A stretch of DNA of 64,000 bases from Polytrichum commune (GCA_950295325.1 OX485808.1:36166527-36230526), one strand, 5' to 3'. Positions 33,508 to 46,389 are shown, counted from the first letter of the stretch. Notes: generated from the letters alone by a model not told the origin. A program made the numbers and translations.

Positions 33508-36500
33508 ATGGCGCCCTTGGTGGGTGACACATCCTTGCCTTCAGCTGGGAGAGTTCTCAGCATTCAATCCCACACTGTCCATGTAAGTAGAAATTCTGCC
33601 AATTAATTTGCTGTTCATTAGGCTCCGAGGTACTTGATTTGCTCTTGCACCAATTTTCTTTTTTTTGTTCCAATTTTTTTGGCAGGGTTCATATGGTTTG
33701 CCCTTAATTTGAATGAATTTCTCTCAACCTGCTATATCTATACTTTTGTGGAGGACCTTTCGAGCTTCAACTTCTGATTTGAGGCAGATTTTGGGTGGAA
33801 TTGAGAGCAGGGTTATGTTGGGAACAAGGCGGCAGTCTTCCCATTGCAACTTTTAGGGTTTGATGTTGATCCAATCAATTCTGTGCAATTCTCGAATCAC
33901 ACAGGTAGCTTTTGCATTCCTTCAAATTGTTTTTTCAAGCAAACAAGATGATCAGTCTTCTCATACGATGGTGTTGTTAGGGAGCTTCAAAGACCAAATC
34001 TCTTACTGAGCTTTTCATTATAGGATCGAGTGTAAATTCGAGGGAATATCCTAAATTTTATTTTCATTGAAAATCAATGAATTTCCTCCTTGCTTCTGCA
34101 AAACAAAAGCCTCTTAAAATGCAAGTGGTCAATGTCTCTACAATACCTATCATAAACGTTGGGTTTAGATCTTTTTGCCTGTCCAAGTCTGCTTTTTCAA
34201 AATCTTGTATCGACAGAACATTCGAGTCTTTGTCAGTTTTTATTTATTTTTCAAGGTTTAGTATCCTGCACTGGATTTGCTGTCTGAGAATGGAGGATTC
34301 AAATCGTCGAAGAACAAAGTGTTTTCAATACCCATAGTACATGTTGGGTCTAGATCCTTTTGCCAGTCAAGTAGGCTTCTTCAGAATCTTGTATGAACAA
34401 CATTTGAGTCTTTGCATTTAATAATATCTCAGGGTTTAGTATCCTGCACTGGATATGCCCTCTGAGAATGGAGGAGGGAAATTGTCAAAAATAAAGTCTC
34501 TACAATATCCATCTTAAATGTTGTGGTCAGAATTTTTAAGCAGTGTTGAGGCTCCTCACATGTCTGCATCATAGCTCTCTCTCCTTACAAGAACAAAGGC
34601 CTGTAAAAATTGTGCTTCTTCAGAGTCTTGTTATTGGTAACATTTGGCTCATTTCCACTATATGATATCTCAGAGTTTAGTATCCTGAACCAGGAACATG
34701 CTGTCTGAGAAATGGAGGATTTGTTGTCCAATGATGTTGTGAGATGTGGATTTCTGGCAGAAAGGAAACTGATTTTGTCGTTAATTTCCCAATGGTGGAT
34801 AGTTTTGATTGTAACCTAGAGGTCTTCCATATTGCCCTTCCTTGACTATCCTCTGTTGTTGTTGTTGTTGTTGATGATGGTTATAGTTTACTTTCTTTGG
34901 CTTTATTTTTGAGGGATAAGGAGGGAGAAGGTGCTTTGATGACCACCACAACCAGAATCACTCTTCTACCTTGTTCAATTACAATGCAAGGTGTAGTTGG
35001 GAGTGGTTGCTATGGTTGTAGTTTACTTTCTTTGGTTCTATTTTGTTTGTAGTTGCTATGTGGCACCGGCAGAGAATGTCAAGGCCAAAGAATGGGAAAA
35101 GATTTGTAGAAGGCAACAACACTCGGACAAGCTTTCCACTAGAATTCATAAATCATTTGTCTCAACTCCAAGGATTGCACTAATAGGAGGGACGAAGGGA
35201 CGATGGTCGTTGAGGCCAAATCCACTCAACTACGCAGTAGTTGCATGTATAAATTTAAATAATTGTAGTTGTGGTTGTAGTTTTGGTAGATGGGAGAAAG
35301 CTTTGTGCGAAGATAGGTAACAATGACGTGTCAACTAATGAGAGTTTGCCACTTCAACAGGGTATAAAATCATGCATGTAATGAGAACCTCAATTCTTGG
35401 AAATCTATTCTTGAAGATAGAATAGAAAGAGAATGCTATGATTCCATCCTTTTAGACCTTGCATTTACAAAGTATAGAAACTAGAGATTAAAAATCAATT
35501 TTAATCCTATGTTGTATGGTAGGCATTGATTCAATATTTTAGTTTGATGTGATTGCATCATTGTGATTGAAATTGCAGGTTATTCAACAGTGAAGGGTCA
35601 GGTGTTGGATGGTGACCAATTATGGACGTTAATTGAAGGCCTTGAAGCTAATGATTTGCTGCACTACACTCACCTATTGACCGGTAAACTGCTTTTTTTT
35701 TGACAATGCATAACTACACAAAGTCCAACATCGATTGTGTATGCATGAAACTTCAAGATATGTTGGATAACACATCTTTAAATTTAAATTGACTGTTTCG
35801 CCCGGAGGTGAACACTTTTAAAGGGATTTGATCCACATGCGATAAAGGGGTAATTTCAAGGGGGGCTATGAATTAATGCGCATATTCATGGAATATTTCA
35901 TATATTTGATGAATATTATTGAAATATATCTATTTGTATTTTCAAAATGAATTTTTAGTACCCTATGTTTATGTCAATTGTTAAATAAATTTTACTCCTT
36001 TGGATTTTATTCTACCCTATATTTTTTGGCAAGTTATTCCCAAAATCTTACAAGGAGTGATCGCCCTGGGCTGTTTTGTCTTCCAAATCCATGACCTGAT
36101 TTTTTTGTTCTCTACAACTCTAAACAGGGTACATAGGATCGGTCTCATTCTTGGAAACGGTGTTGAAGGTGGTGGAGAAGCTGCGAAGTTACAATCCCAA
36201 ACTTATTTATGGTGAGAGACCATTTTGAATGTTCTCAATTCATCCTATAAGATTCATCAAATTATCTTGATGTTGCTTTGCTGATGTTTTGTACATTTGC
36301 TTGGCCACATAGATTTTTATTATGTCACTTGATTAATTCAAAGCAGCCCATCCTTGTTCATGAGCATATCCTCTTATACTAAGAGTTTCATTCATCAAGG
36401 AAAGGATATTTTTAGAAACATATATTTTTGCTTATAATGTGTAATGTGGGTGTTTTTCTTTGTTTTTTTTTTCCAGTCTGTGATCCAGTCATGGGTGATG

Positions 36501-39500
36501 ATGGAAAGTTTTATGTCACGCCAGAGCTCGTTCCTGTATATCGAGAGAAGGTACTTGTTTATTTGTCTGTCTTATTTCTTAGTAGACAAGGTGTTGGAAT
36601 TGATTTGCAAAGAGGGTTTCAATGTTTTGGGCTCCTACCGTATCATTTAGTACTATTAGAGTAGCTGGGAGACAGTAATGAGAATACAAAGTCTTATGGC
36701 CTGTGGGCCTTACGTGGTCACTCTTTTTACTCAGATACCTGTATTTGAGTGGTATATGGCAAGGCTTGTACTTAAGAATGGACACTGAAATGACATGTGT
36801 TACGATGAGATTGGACTATGTCCTCAAAATTGTAGACACCATTCTAAGTTCAATAGCGAACATCACTATTGGGAGGGCCTATTTGATCGTTTGAAGAGGA
36901 AGACAAGTATCTTCAGATTGACCTCTTATAACTTTCAACCTGGATTCGGAAGCTTGGAATGACAATTTTTTTCATGCATGGCAATTGCTAACTGGATGAG
37001 ACAATTCCCAGTTTGATTTAACTGCCAAAATTATCTGTGGAATTGGAAAAGATGCCCACAAATGAGCTGCTTTACCTTAAAAATCAACACAATATCAGTG
37101 TCAATGTTTTGGATTTCTAAACAGTTTTTTGTGCTCTTCAGGTTGTTCCAGTCGCATCTATGCTGACCCCCAATCAATTTGAAGCAGAACAGCTCACTGG
37201 TCGCCAGTACGATATCAACCTGTCTATTTCTTTTTCTTCTTATTTTTTTTTCCAACAAAGCTGCTTACCTACTTGTTTCTTCCTTTTTCTTTGTTTTAGG
37301 GTCTGAAAAACATTATCCTCCAATACAGCAATGGTTAACGTAGATGGGTCTTGATAGCTTGCTTTTTCTGACTAGCCTACTTTTCTTAGGATCTGAATCA
37401 CACAATTAGTATGAGATGTTTTAGCAAATCTAAATCGAGGCCATAGCAATTTTCCTCTAAATTTGCGGATCTCATATGAATAAGATATTCATTGTCAAAG
37501 TGAAGATTCTCGTGCTCATTACATGGTCATATAGATCCCCCCAATTATATTGACTATTGAGTCTAGAATGATAAACATGTTTAGATTGCGTAGTCCAATC
37601 TCTTTTAAACACATGTCATTTTGGTCTGTCCTTGGATGCACAACTAACCACACACCACCCAAATATAGGAGTCTGATTAAGATAAGTAGCCAAATTAAGC
37701 ACTTCTGCCTTAGAGCAGTTTGTTCATCAATCTCAATGTAAATTTGGTGGAAGAAGTTCATGAAAAATTGATGGGGGCAAGTTGGCAGGATTCGAACCGA
37801 GGCAGAGGCTTTGGAGGCTTGCTGTGATCTACATGCGGCAGGCCCGTCAAAGGTAAAACATACTTTATGCGATTTTGGATCTTGTTGAGCTAGGGAAGAT
37901 TTTAAAACAATAACTCAAAATATGTGCCCCTTGATTTTTGTAAGGCTATTAGTTGGGGGTTGGGGGTTGGGGGTTGGGGCTCTGTAAACTGTAAGAAATT
38001 CAATTTGAAACGGCAAATGGTTGGAGATTAAAGAAGTGATAAGGACGGGTTGGATTAGGAGGCAAGGAGGTGCAACTACTACTTTAATAAGATATCCACT
38101 GCTCTTGGCCATTGAAAAGTAACTTTAGCTCATAGTCAATGCTTTGATAACTATACTTGTAAGTATTTATTGTGGTGATTAGTACACTAAATAGTCCTAT
38201 TAGTGTGAGTAGAAAAACTAATGTGGAAATAATAAGTGTGGGCCACACTAATTTTCTAGTCAAGTTGGAATTAACATAGATCTAAGACCCGAGGTCTTCC
38301 CCTAAGTCTTCATGAAGACTTCCGACCAATGCATTGAATATTAGTCAAAGGAAAAAAATAGCACAAAATTAAATAAACACCCACATTAATTTTCTAGAAA
38401 ATCAGTTAATGTGGCCTATGGCAATTTTCTACAAGGAATTTATGTTAATGTGGCCCACATTAATTCTAATTATGAGAATTAGCGTGGGCTCCAAAAAATT
38501 ACTATGGCTCACAGCAATAGGACTATTCAGTGTAGTTGCATGTGTTCTATGTTTTTTGGTGATTTTATCACTTCTTGCATGTCTCTACTATTCCATGGAA
38601 CACATAGTCATAATCTTGAAATTTCAATAGAGCTTCAATGAACACAATGTACATGAGGGCAAATGAAGGTAGAATCACTTGGTTTTGTATGACAGAGAGA
38701 GTGTATTATTGCATATGAGCATATCTCATTCATCCAACATAAAAGCCCCAAAACAATATGCAGTATGGAGTTTATTATTTCTAGTTGATTTGACACCAGA
38801 AAGACCCCAAATTAATCTAGTCCAATTCATTTGAGATTAATCAGCCAGAAACCTATACAAGATCAAGTTTTTCAGTTGGATGGATGAGAGGCATGCTCGT
38901 ATGAGATAATTCCCTCTCTCCTTGTATGACTACCATATGTTGTCAACCTTTCAAATGATGTGGTACTCCGATAGAATTTTGTTTCTCAAGATGTTCATAG
39001 GATTATTTACAGGAGAGTCCACTATTAGAAGTAGCACTGAAATTTCTAGAGGTGAAAAACAAATGTGTTGTAACTCTTTGGTCTATGATGCATCCAGGTG
39101 GTAATCACCAGCCTTGCACTTGAGAATGAGCTAATGATCATAGGCAGCCATGTGCAAGCCAAGGTACAAGAAAAACTAGTTTTATTTTATTTATATGTTT
39201 TTCTTCCATTGATTGAGGGCTTTCCTGTTGGATTTGACAAAAGTACATTCAACCAATGCCTTTGGGCCCTACTTTTGTATGGGGAACGTTAGCCAACGTC
39301 TTGTGTCTGTCAAATTCCATTTATTTCTCTTGTTTTTACATGTGCTGTCTTTTTCTTTGATTTATGATCTCGTACTTGTACTTTAACTTTGTCCAATTGT
39401 TTGTGGGGTGGTTTGATTTTGATTCCAGGGAGAAGCACCTAAACAGTTCAAGATAACAGTACCAAGGCTCCATTCGTACTTTACGGTACTTTCAATACCT

Positions 39501-40985
39501 GGAGGATGAAATTTATAAATTTCCAACTTAAAAGTCGTGAATGCATGTTTACCTTTGTGTACCATTGAATTTGTTTGACTCTCCAGAACTTATTTTTGTA
39601 GTTGTTTGCTTGCTGGGTTACCAACTCTGAGCTCAAGACCAATGTCAATTGGTCTTATCATACATTTTATGGTTTATGTTTTTAAGGTCTAGTTTGTGAT
39701 GATTTGGTCGGCTGATGTATTTTTAATCGTGATGACAGGGCACTGGAGATTTAATGACAGCACTTCTACTGGGATGGAGCCATGTGAGTTGCAATGATAT
39801 TTTTTTTGAGTTCTGACGATCATACTTTTGTTGCCAGAGCATTCTTAAGAATGTGCTCTCTTTCTATTCTAGTTTCAAGAACAAATTTTCAAGAAATAAG
39901 GTCCTCGAGTATATGCATGAATGCAATCAAGCATTGTTGACTGGCAATGTGTTTTCATCAGTCGACATTGCATTGTTACCTATCTCTTTGGGACACAAAA
40001 ATCCTTCATCCATCTACCAAGATTCATTCGAATAGGTGCGTGAGTCCCAAATGGAATCATTCTTAGGTATTTCGGATTACCAGAGAATTATTCCAAGTGC
40101 ATTGAAACTTTAATAGGCCACTTAAGAATGATATGGTAATTTTATCAATCACATTTCCTTTTTCTTATGCTACAGAAGTACCCAGATGACCTGGAGAAAG
40201 CCGCAGAATTGGCAGTGTCAAGCCTCCAGGTATGAGACGAATAATTGAAATGTAAATTCTTGTGGACATTTACACTTGGCTCTTTGTGTTGTGTGTGTGT
40301 TTTTGTAAATGATAAATTTTCAAGCTATCGAGGGTAGACCTTCTGTGTTTTTGGAGCTTTGGAGTGTTTTCGGTAACGATGGGTATGGTAAGCAGGCCCA
40401 ATTTGGTTACTTATCTAAAATTAGACATCTATATTTGAGTGGTGTGTGGATCTAAGGACGGACACCAAAATAGCATCATGTATTTAAAGAGATCGGACTA
40501 TCTGCTCAAAATCTGTTAACTTTTCTAGGTTCAACAATCAACATCATAATTGGGGGGCATCTATATGATTATCTAATAAGAAGAGGATCGTCTCTTAAAT
40601 AATGAATAAGATATTCATATGAGCATTGAAAACTAGGCCTCGATTTGGATTTGCTAGGTAATTATCTCGCACCAATTGTGTGTTGTAATGTCCTAGGAGA
40701 AGTGGGTGCAGACCTAAAAGTGTCCATTTTAAGGCCCGCTTAACTTTGTACAAGAAAGGATGAGATTATCAACAGATTGCAATATATCGAATCCTAAATT
40801 CTGAACCCTGAACCCTAATACATGATTTTGTGTTATGCTAGTCGGTGTTGAAACACACAGCAGGGGATTACGAGGACGCGGGGTTGCAACCAAATGTACC
40901 CAAGAAGCATCTTGAGCTGCGGCTCATTCAAAGCCACAACGAAATCCGATCTCCGCAAGTGACTTTCCCAGCTGAGAGGTTGTAG
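33508..40985 (+). CDS. PDXK: Pyridoxal kinase
   Basis: Twelve exons (33508-33582, 33811-33904, 35579-35683, 36128-36211, 36477-36550, 37142-37206, 37789-37852, 39098-39163, 39429-39485, 39739-39783, 40176-40229, 40842-40985) join to 308 aa, the family's usual length, all GT-AG. The enzyme phosphorylates pyridoxal, pyridoxine and pyridoxamine with ATP in the vitamin B6 salvage pathway, normally in the cytosol. The plant gene is also known as SOS4. Motifs in order: [20 protein letters not shown] (substrate site, start of the Rossmann-like fold), [23 protein letters not shown] (121 onward), [19 protein letters not shown], and [15 protein letters not shown] with the catalytic Asp at about 232. 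Introns hold R1 copies, a MITE, a G-quadruplex tract and a segment shared with PIG-A. The stop is followed by AATAAA at 41207. Confidence 0.97.
34137..35283 (+). repeat. Intron segment shared with PIG-A intron 1 (copy B)
   Basis: Lies in pyridoxal kinase intron 2 (33905-35578) and makes up about two thirds of it. It matches 20680-21620 through its whole length with small indels. It includes a GTT microsatellite near 34855 that is longer than in copy A. Confidence 0.85.
36715..36895 (+). repeat. R1 fragment in pyridoxal kinase intron 5
   Basis: Left half of R1: GATACCTGTATTTGAGTGGT, ACTGAAATGACATGTG, GAGATTGGACTATGTCCTCA, then a truncated middle. Confidence 0.7.
37334..37697 (-). repeat. R1 full copy, reverse, in pyridoxal kinase intron 6
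   Basis: Reads in reverse from CGTAGATGGGTCTTG through CACACAATTAGTATGAGATG, AAAGTGAAGATTCTCGTGCT and CACATGTCATTTTGGT to GATTAAGATAAGTAGCCAAA. It fills most of the intron. Confidence 0.8.
37955..37979 (+). other. G-quadruplex-forming tract in pyridoxal kinase intron 7
   Basis: Four G runs of 5, 5, 5 and 4 separated by TT loops, on the transcribed-RNA sense strand, about 100 nt after the exon 7 donor. Such short-loop tracts fold stably in DNA and RNA. Confidence 0.85.
38185..38532. mobile_element. Mariner-like MITE in pyridoxal kinase intron 7
   Basis: 348-bp element with ends CACTAAATAGTCCTATTAGT and, reversed, CACTGAATAGTCCTATTGCT, flanked by TA on each side. The interior has repeated GTGGGCCACA / TGTGGCCCACA words that extend the fold. 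TA duplication points to Tc1/mariner. The CACTA start is noted, but no 3-bp duplication was found. Confidence 0.7.
40398..40745 (+). repeat. R1 full copy in pyridoxal kinase intron 11
   Basis: Reads from ATTTGGTTACTTATCTAAAA through TATATTTGAGTGGTGTGTGG and ATGAATAAGATATTCATATG to GTCCATTTTAAGGCCCGC. A useful reference copy for the family. Confidence 0.85.
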
Positions 40986-41206
40986 TTGAAGTTGGAGTAG
41001 ACTTACTTAAAAATCAGAATTTGTGAAGTAGCCTTTATTTTATTAGAGCTCACGTGCAATGGAGCAAGCGGCAACTGGTCTTTTAGAGGAGATTTTCTAA
41101 CCCTGTTTCCTTTAAGCTTGTGCAGAAGGAACAAAGAGCTTTTGATATTAATAACTCTATTGAGACTGTAAAGTCTTTGTATTCTTGATGGGCCTAAACT
41201 GACGAT

Positions 41207-41212
41207 AATAAA
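41207..41212 (+). terminator. Polyadenylation signal of pyridoxal kinase
   Basis: AATAAA 222 bp after the stop codon, in a T-rich context. Confidence 0.5.
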
Positions 41213-42610
41213 AGTTAGTTTAGCCTGTTGCATTACTTCTATTTGGTTGCAGATGCTTGTGATGTTTTAAGTTTGCATGGCTTGTGTTTCTTGTTGAAGT
41301 GATTTAAACATAACAGGCATGGTTTTACACGGACTTTAGAAAAGTGACATGAAGAGTACCCAGTTAGAATGGGAAAAGTCCTCCTGAATGACCTCTTAAT
41401 CGCAAAGTCCTCCAAAGAGGTATGAAAACTCCCTATTTGGTGCCAGATAGGACTTTGTGGATAACTTTATTATGTGACAGATGATAATTAGATTGCTGCA
41501 TCGCACCATTGAATGAGACAATTTCAAAAGAATCACTTTAAGTCACTCCTCCACTAAATTTGTGCATTCAAGCATAATTTAACAATGGATTGAACTTGTA
41601 TCACTTTGCATTCTCTTCATGTTGGAATAAACTGGTATAAAGGTCATGGTGCGATGTTGGGAGGATGATTATAATCATAGCTTTCAAGAAGCTTAAAATT
41701 AAAGTCCTTCAAATTTTATGCTGGAACTAGCACCCTCCTAGGAGCAGCAGTTTACAAATGAATCTTAAACCCTAAACCCCATCATTCCACTAAATAGGAT
41801 ACACCACTTCCAACAAACCTTGCTACTTCTTGCTGTCGATATGATTCTACAACCATGTTGGCTTTTGAATTGGGATGGAAGTTAGGCTTAACCAAGTACA
41901 CTGCCCAAACATGAACCATGTAAACTGGATCAAAAAAACATATAATTTTCCACACCTAAATTTTTAATTGACAGGAATTAATAAGGATGACTCACATGGA
42001 CTCGATGCCCATATATTTTGAGTAGGTCTGAGTAGGCAATCCACTCTCAATCCATTTGAATGACGTGAAGCTCAATTAATTGGTACATCAAAAAATATTG
42101 TTGTATGAAATCATACCAACTCAACTCAAGATTTGACTCAATCGATTGTGTCCTACAATATATATTTTTATCACTGAGACTACCTACCTCACAATCATAA
42201 CAGAATCTGTGAGATGTTGAAGTTGAAGTGTCACAAGTACTATTATGGTAGGTGCGCCGGTGACCTATTATGGTTTATTTCTAACGTATAGGTCCATATC
42301 TAAGTCCAAACTGTAGACATGTAGAAATCCAAAAGAAATTCATATTACGTTATCTATGAATTTTGTTTCAAGAATTCAGAAGGCATCCACCATGACTTGC
42401 AAAATAACAAGTGTAATTCACATGTTTCTCATTTAACCAATTGAAAAAGGATTCACATTAAACTAGTCTTTTAGTTCAATCAGAGTTTTGGATTTCTACT
42501 TGAAAATCAAACAATACATGAGATTTGGTTTTTTGTCGATAGTTTATTTCAAGAAGTAAATGAGCTAATAGGATCTGAGATTTATAAATCAATTGTCTTT
42601 GACAACTTCT
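41213..42610. other. Spacer, no gene recognised
   Basis: Lies between convergent genes (pyridoxal kinase on plus, the coiled-coil gene on minus). AT-rich and without recognisable repeats or frames. Confidence 0.4.
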
Positions 42611-43978
42611 TTAGTCTCCATCCACTCCACCCACATCACAAAGGGCCTTTAGTTCGCAGAAGCCATTTTGCAGCAACTCCAATTGTCTTTGCATGCTATC
42701 AAGGATATTGCAGTCTTTTCCAAACATTTTGTAATATTGCAGTAACAATCCAAGTAACTCTTCATTTGCGGCATTTAATTGGTTTTTCTTATCTTCGATG
42801 TCCTTCATTTCGGCTTCAATCTTGCTAGCGATTGCTGTTTTCTCCTCCAACAAATCATCATGCCATTTTGTAGCATCTTCCAACTCAGTCGAAAAAAACA
42901 TTGCATCCTTATTTCCCTTCACCCCACCCACTTCTTTATCCGCCTTTAGATGTGCAATAACATCTCTCAAACGATGTGTTGAGTCTACAATGGCCTCATC
43001 AACTGTGGCTTGTTGAGAACAAAGATCATTGTATGTGGCGATTGCATCTTTACATGTCATGCACGTCGATAAAGCATTCTCTATATTTTTTTGCAAGTTG
43101 GCTTTCGAACCTAGAGTGCAATGCAATAGAGACTCGTACGCGGACATTGATGTTGTGAGACCTTGCAATTTCTCATCCAACCTAGGATGGTTGATAATCA
43201 AGTCCAAGTGATCTTCATTTGCCTTGCTCACCTTTTGTGCCTCATTCACCACTTGTTGAGCCTCAGATCGCGTTGATGGCTGTTTGACATCATCTTCTTT
43301 GTTGATGTTTGTTTTATATTGCATAGACATTGATGTCACAGGTCCATGGAGCTCTTGATCTAATCTTGGATTATTGCATCCAACGTCCATCTGTTCCTTG
43401 TTTACATCACATACATTTTCAACTTGCACTTGTGAGGTCTTGGGAGTCATCAGTAGCTTTTTCCCTTCATTCTCTTTGTTGTTATTTACTTGATTCTTAT
43501 ACATACTCATACCATCATCGTTTCCCATCTCCTCTTTCTCCATCCGCATACTTACTTTGCTTCTTTTTCGAGGCGCTTCAGAATCAAGCTCAGCATTGAT
43601 TGAACTCAATCTTCTTTGCGTTTTTTTTTTCAAACGATTACTCTTTTTTTTGCTTTCAGTATCCACTGCAAATGTTGCCCAATCAATTGGAATTCCTTTT
43701 TTCTCGGCCAAGATAGCTTTAGCAAACCTCAAGCCAAACTCATGCACTTTCACTCGGTGAATGATAGACCAAAGTTTTTTAATGCGGTGATTCAACCTTG
43801 TGTCAGGATGTGACGGATTGAAAAGAAATCCACGCTTTGGCTTCCTGGGTCCCCAAACTTCTACACACTCACTTTCAGTTACATGTTCATCTTGTAACTC
43901 ATTTGGATCAAGCCCTTTTGCAGGCAAGCCCAATACATCTCTAAAATACTTCAAGTCCCTCTTTCGGTACGAAGCCAT
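42611..43978 (-). CDS. Orphan nuclear-type coiled-coil protein (455 aa)
   Basis: Uninterrupted frame from ATG at 43978 to the stop at 42611. The same frame stays open for 55 codons upstream (to 44143), but the text there looks non-coding. The N-terminal 110 residues (MASYRKRDLKYF.., VWGPRKPKRGFLFNPSHPDT, LNHRIKKLWSIIHRVKVHEF) look folded and basic. Next come two basic clusters that could be nuclear signals (KKKSNRLKKKTQRR and PRKRSK), a long polar low-complexity linker with two diverged copies of an NPRLDQELHG / HPRLDEKLQG unit, and a C-terminal coiled coil (about 310-445). I do not recognise the family. It is either a lineage-specific gene or an accessory protein of a transposon. No terminal repeats were found around it. 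Confidence 0.6.
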   Translation of the reverse strand: MASYRKRDLKYFRDVLGLPAKGLDPNELQDEHVTESECVEVWGPRKPKRGFLFNPSHPDTRLNHRIKKLWSIIHRVKVHEFGLRFAKAILAEKKGIPIDWATFAVDTESKKKSNRLKKKTQRRLSSINAELDSEAPRKRSKVSMRMEKEEMGNDDGMSMYKNQVNNNKENEGKKLLMTPKTSQVQVENVCDVNKEQMDVGCNNPRLDQELHGPVTSMSMQYKTNINKEDDVKQPSTRSEAQQVVNEAQKVSKANEDHLDLIINHPRLDEKLQGLTTSMSAYESLLHCTLGSKANLQKNIENALSTCMTCKDAIATYNDLCSQQATVDEAIVDSTHRLRDVIAHLKADKEVGGVKGNKDAMFFSTELEDATKWHDDLLEEKTAIASKIEAEMKDIEDKKNQLNAANEELLGLLLQYYKMFGKDCNILDSMQRQLELLQNGFCELKALCDVGGVDGD

Positions 43979-44206
43979 GAACAAAGAATCGAGGTAGAAA
44001 TATTGATTGATGATTCCAACCCTAAGTTGCAATTTGTGATGGATTCCTTTACATATTTGTACATGAAATCTGGTCCAAGCTGTGTTAGCATCAGTGACTA
44101 TGAACAAAATGGATTCCACATGCCAAGAGTATGGGCAATGCAATCATGTATCTACTCATTTCTTGAATATATAGTTAATCGCTTACTTTTTCTTTTAAAA
44201 AAGTAA

Positions 44207-46030
44207 AAGAAAAAAGTAAAATCCATATAGATAGAAAATGGTTAAAAGCATAATAAAATGGTGAAATAAAGTATACAAAGAAGGTGAAATAGCATAATTT
44301 AATCTTAAATTAGAAAATAGAAATTACAAGATAATTGATGCGATTTATTCCAATGTTGGATTGGTATATAAGTGGATGCAAGGGTATAAATAATCAACAT
44401 CAATAATGGTATCAGAGAATTTACATGTGGGTATCCTAATTTTAATATCAATAAATTTTGATGTTTGGTTGGTATATCAAGGAGAGATAATCCTCGTATA
44501 CTATAGGTAGATAGCCTTCCCGGTTTTAAATAATCTTAAAAAGTACATGCCATATTATTTTGGAGGATATAGAATTTTTTGTTGAACTTATTTTTATTTA
44601 CCTTCCACGATTGCCTAAATATGGCAAGATTTCTAGTCTACACAAGATTATGCAATGTTGGTAGTTCATTGTTGATTATCATGTGAAGAAGGTGTTCATG
44701 CTATATTCAAGGTCATCTTAACTAATCGCAAAGTATATGTTTAAGCATTGCAAGACTATGTCCTCAACATTTTTTTGGACCTAAATTCCATAGAAGGTGA
44801 GCTTATCTAGAATTGTATCCAACTAGAAAAAGTTGGAAAATGAAACAAAGTACCACCTAGTTTTCAAGAATTTTTACAAAAGATAGAAAACATTTTGACA
44901 ATAATTTTCAAGAGATGTAGGAGATTTGAGGAGAAAATATTTTACCACATATTGTAAACCCATATTGATACTAGGACAAAATTAGGTTGTATGTCTCACA
45001 TGTGTACTGGCAATCTAAATAATATCTAACTCCTAAATATCACACAAGGCACCCATCCTCCCGACAATATCTTTGTAGATTTCATGGTACACGTCATCAC
45101 TTGGTTCTCCCATAAATTTACAATCCAAAAAGTTAGAGCCCACACATGTATCCACAACAATGACCAAGACATAAACTAGCATAAACAACGACCAAGAAAC
45201 ATGTGGACATACTAGCTATTGATGGCACAACCAAACCCACCATCTCCCCAGTACCACATAATAGACTCACGGTAGAGAAAGCTAGACAATTTTTTATGCT
45301 AAAAAGTGGATCTCCAATGACCAATTCCACCACAAACTATCCAACTCCATCTAGAGAACAAAATAAACCACAAATGCACAAATTACACAAATATTAAAAA
45401 CAGATCAACCCGATACATAGGAAACCTTACATGTGACACTACACGCTCAGAAATGTTGGCAACAACAAAGACCACCCCCAAGATAACAACATCCCACCTT
45501 GGCCCCTACAATGCTCACGCCAAACAACAAGATGCACTTGCCTAACAAGAATACGTCCGGACATATGTATATACAAGGAGTAACACAAGAACAAACCAGC
45601 CCAATCACACCATCCCCTAATCCTAGCCTCTCAAATAATAAAATTCGCATTCACACACATGTAATTTATGGACTAAGCCATTAAAATTAAATAAGCCAAA
45701 TATAACCCTCTTATAATCGCAATTAAGGCACATGGTTGGACAGTAAACCCACTCATAATCATTACTGCAAGAGTCCACTGGTCCATCCATGCACGAAGCC
45801 TGGAACTACTCAAAAACCTACACAAACTTCTTCAGCTCATCAAAAAAAAAATGATGAACATACATCACAGTGCTATACAACACCTAACATACTTAATCCT
45901 CAACAAAAGGAAACTAGACAACAAACAAGACCATATACAACCGCCAACATAAGGGCTCTATGATGATATTAGCTAAACTCCCTAAACTAAGCCCACCTAC
46001 CGCAAATTTAGGCATTAAACCATTCTTCTG
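44207..46030. other. Spacer, no gene recognised
   Basis: AT-rich. Short frames only, with no terminal repeats identified. Confidence 0.4.
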
Positions 46031-46067
46031 AATCATGGAGACTCTTCTACATGGATTCCTACATGGC

Positions 46068-46386
46068 ATTAAATGGATCGTGTTTCATGGTCACTTGGAC
46101 TATTTTCAAAAACCATCTCTTGGAGTAGGCTTAACACAAAATTGGGAGACCATGGCACCCCAAATGCTCAGAGTTGATTTATTTTATTTTATCATGTGTG
46201 AGGACCTGCATGAATAGAAATTCCTTGAAATAACATTTGGTTAAGGGCCCAATCACATATGATTTCACACTACACTTGAGGATCCGTGACCACACTACAT
46301 GCTTTTGAAGGTGTCTTGGGGAAGGCCTTTCTTTGGGCTCTCACAATTTCCTGGTCACGGCTCTTGGCTCATGCGTGAAGTGGCCC
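46068..46386. mobile_element. Truncated Harbinger-like MITE
   Basis: The right end, reversed, reads GGGCCACTTCACGCATGAGC and is followed by TTA. The interior words CCTACATGGCATTAAATGG and ATTGGGAGACCATGGCA are the reverse complement of parts of the element at 11112-11609. No matching left terminus was found, so it is probably 5'-truncated. Confidence 0.6.
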
Positions 46387-46389
46387 TTA

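Noticed and set aside
38185-38532. CACTA (En/Spm) element
   Set aside because: The termini start CACTA/CACTG, but the flanks show only TA and no 3-bp duplication, so a mariner-like MITE fits better.
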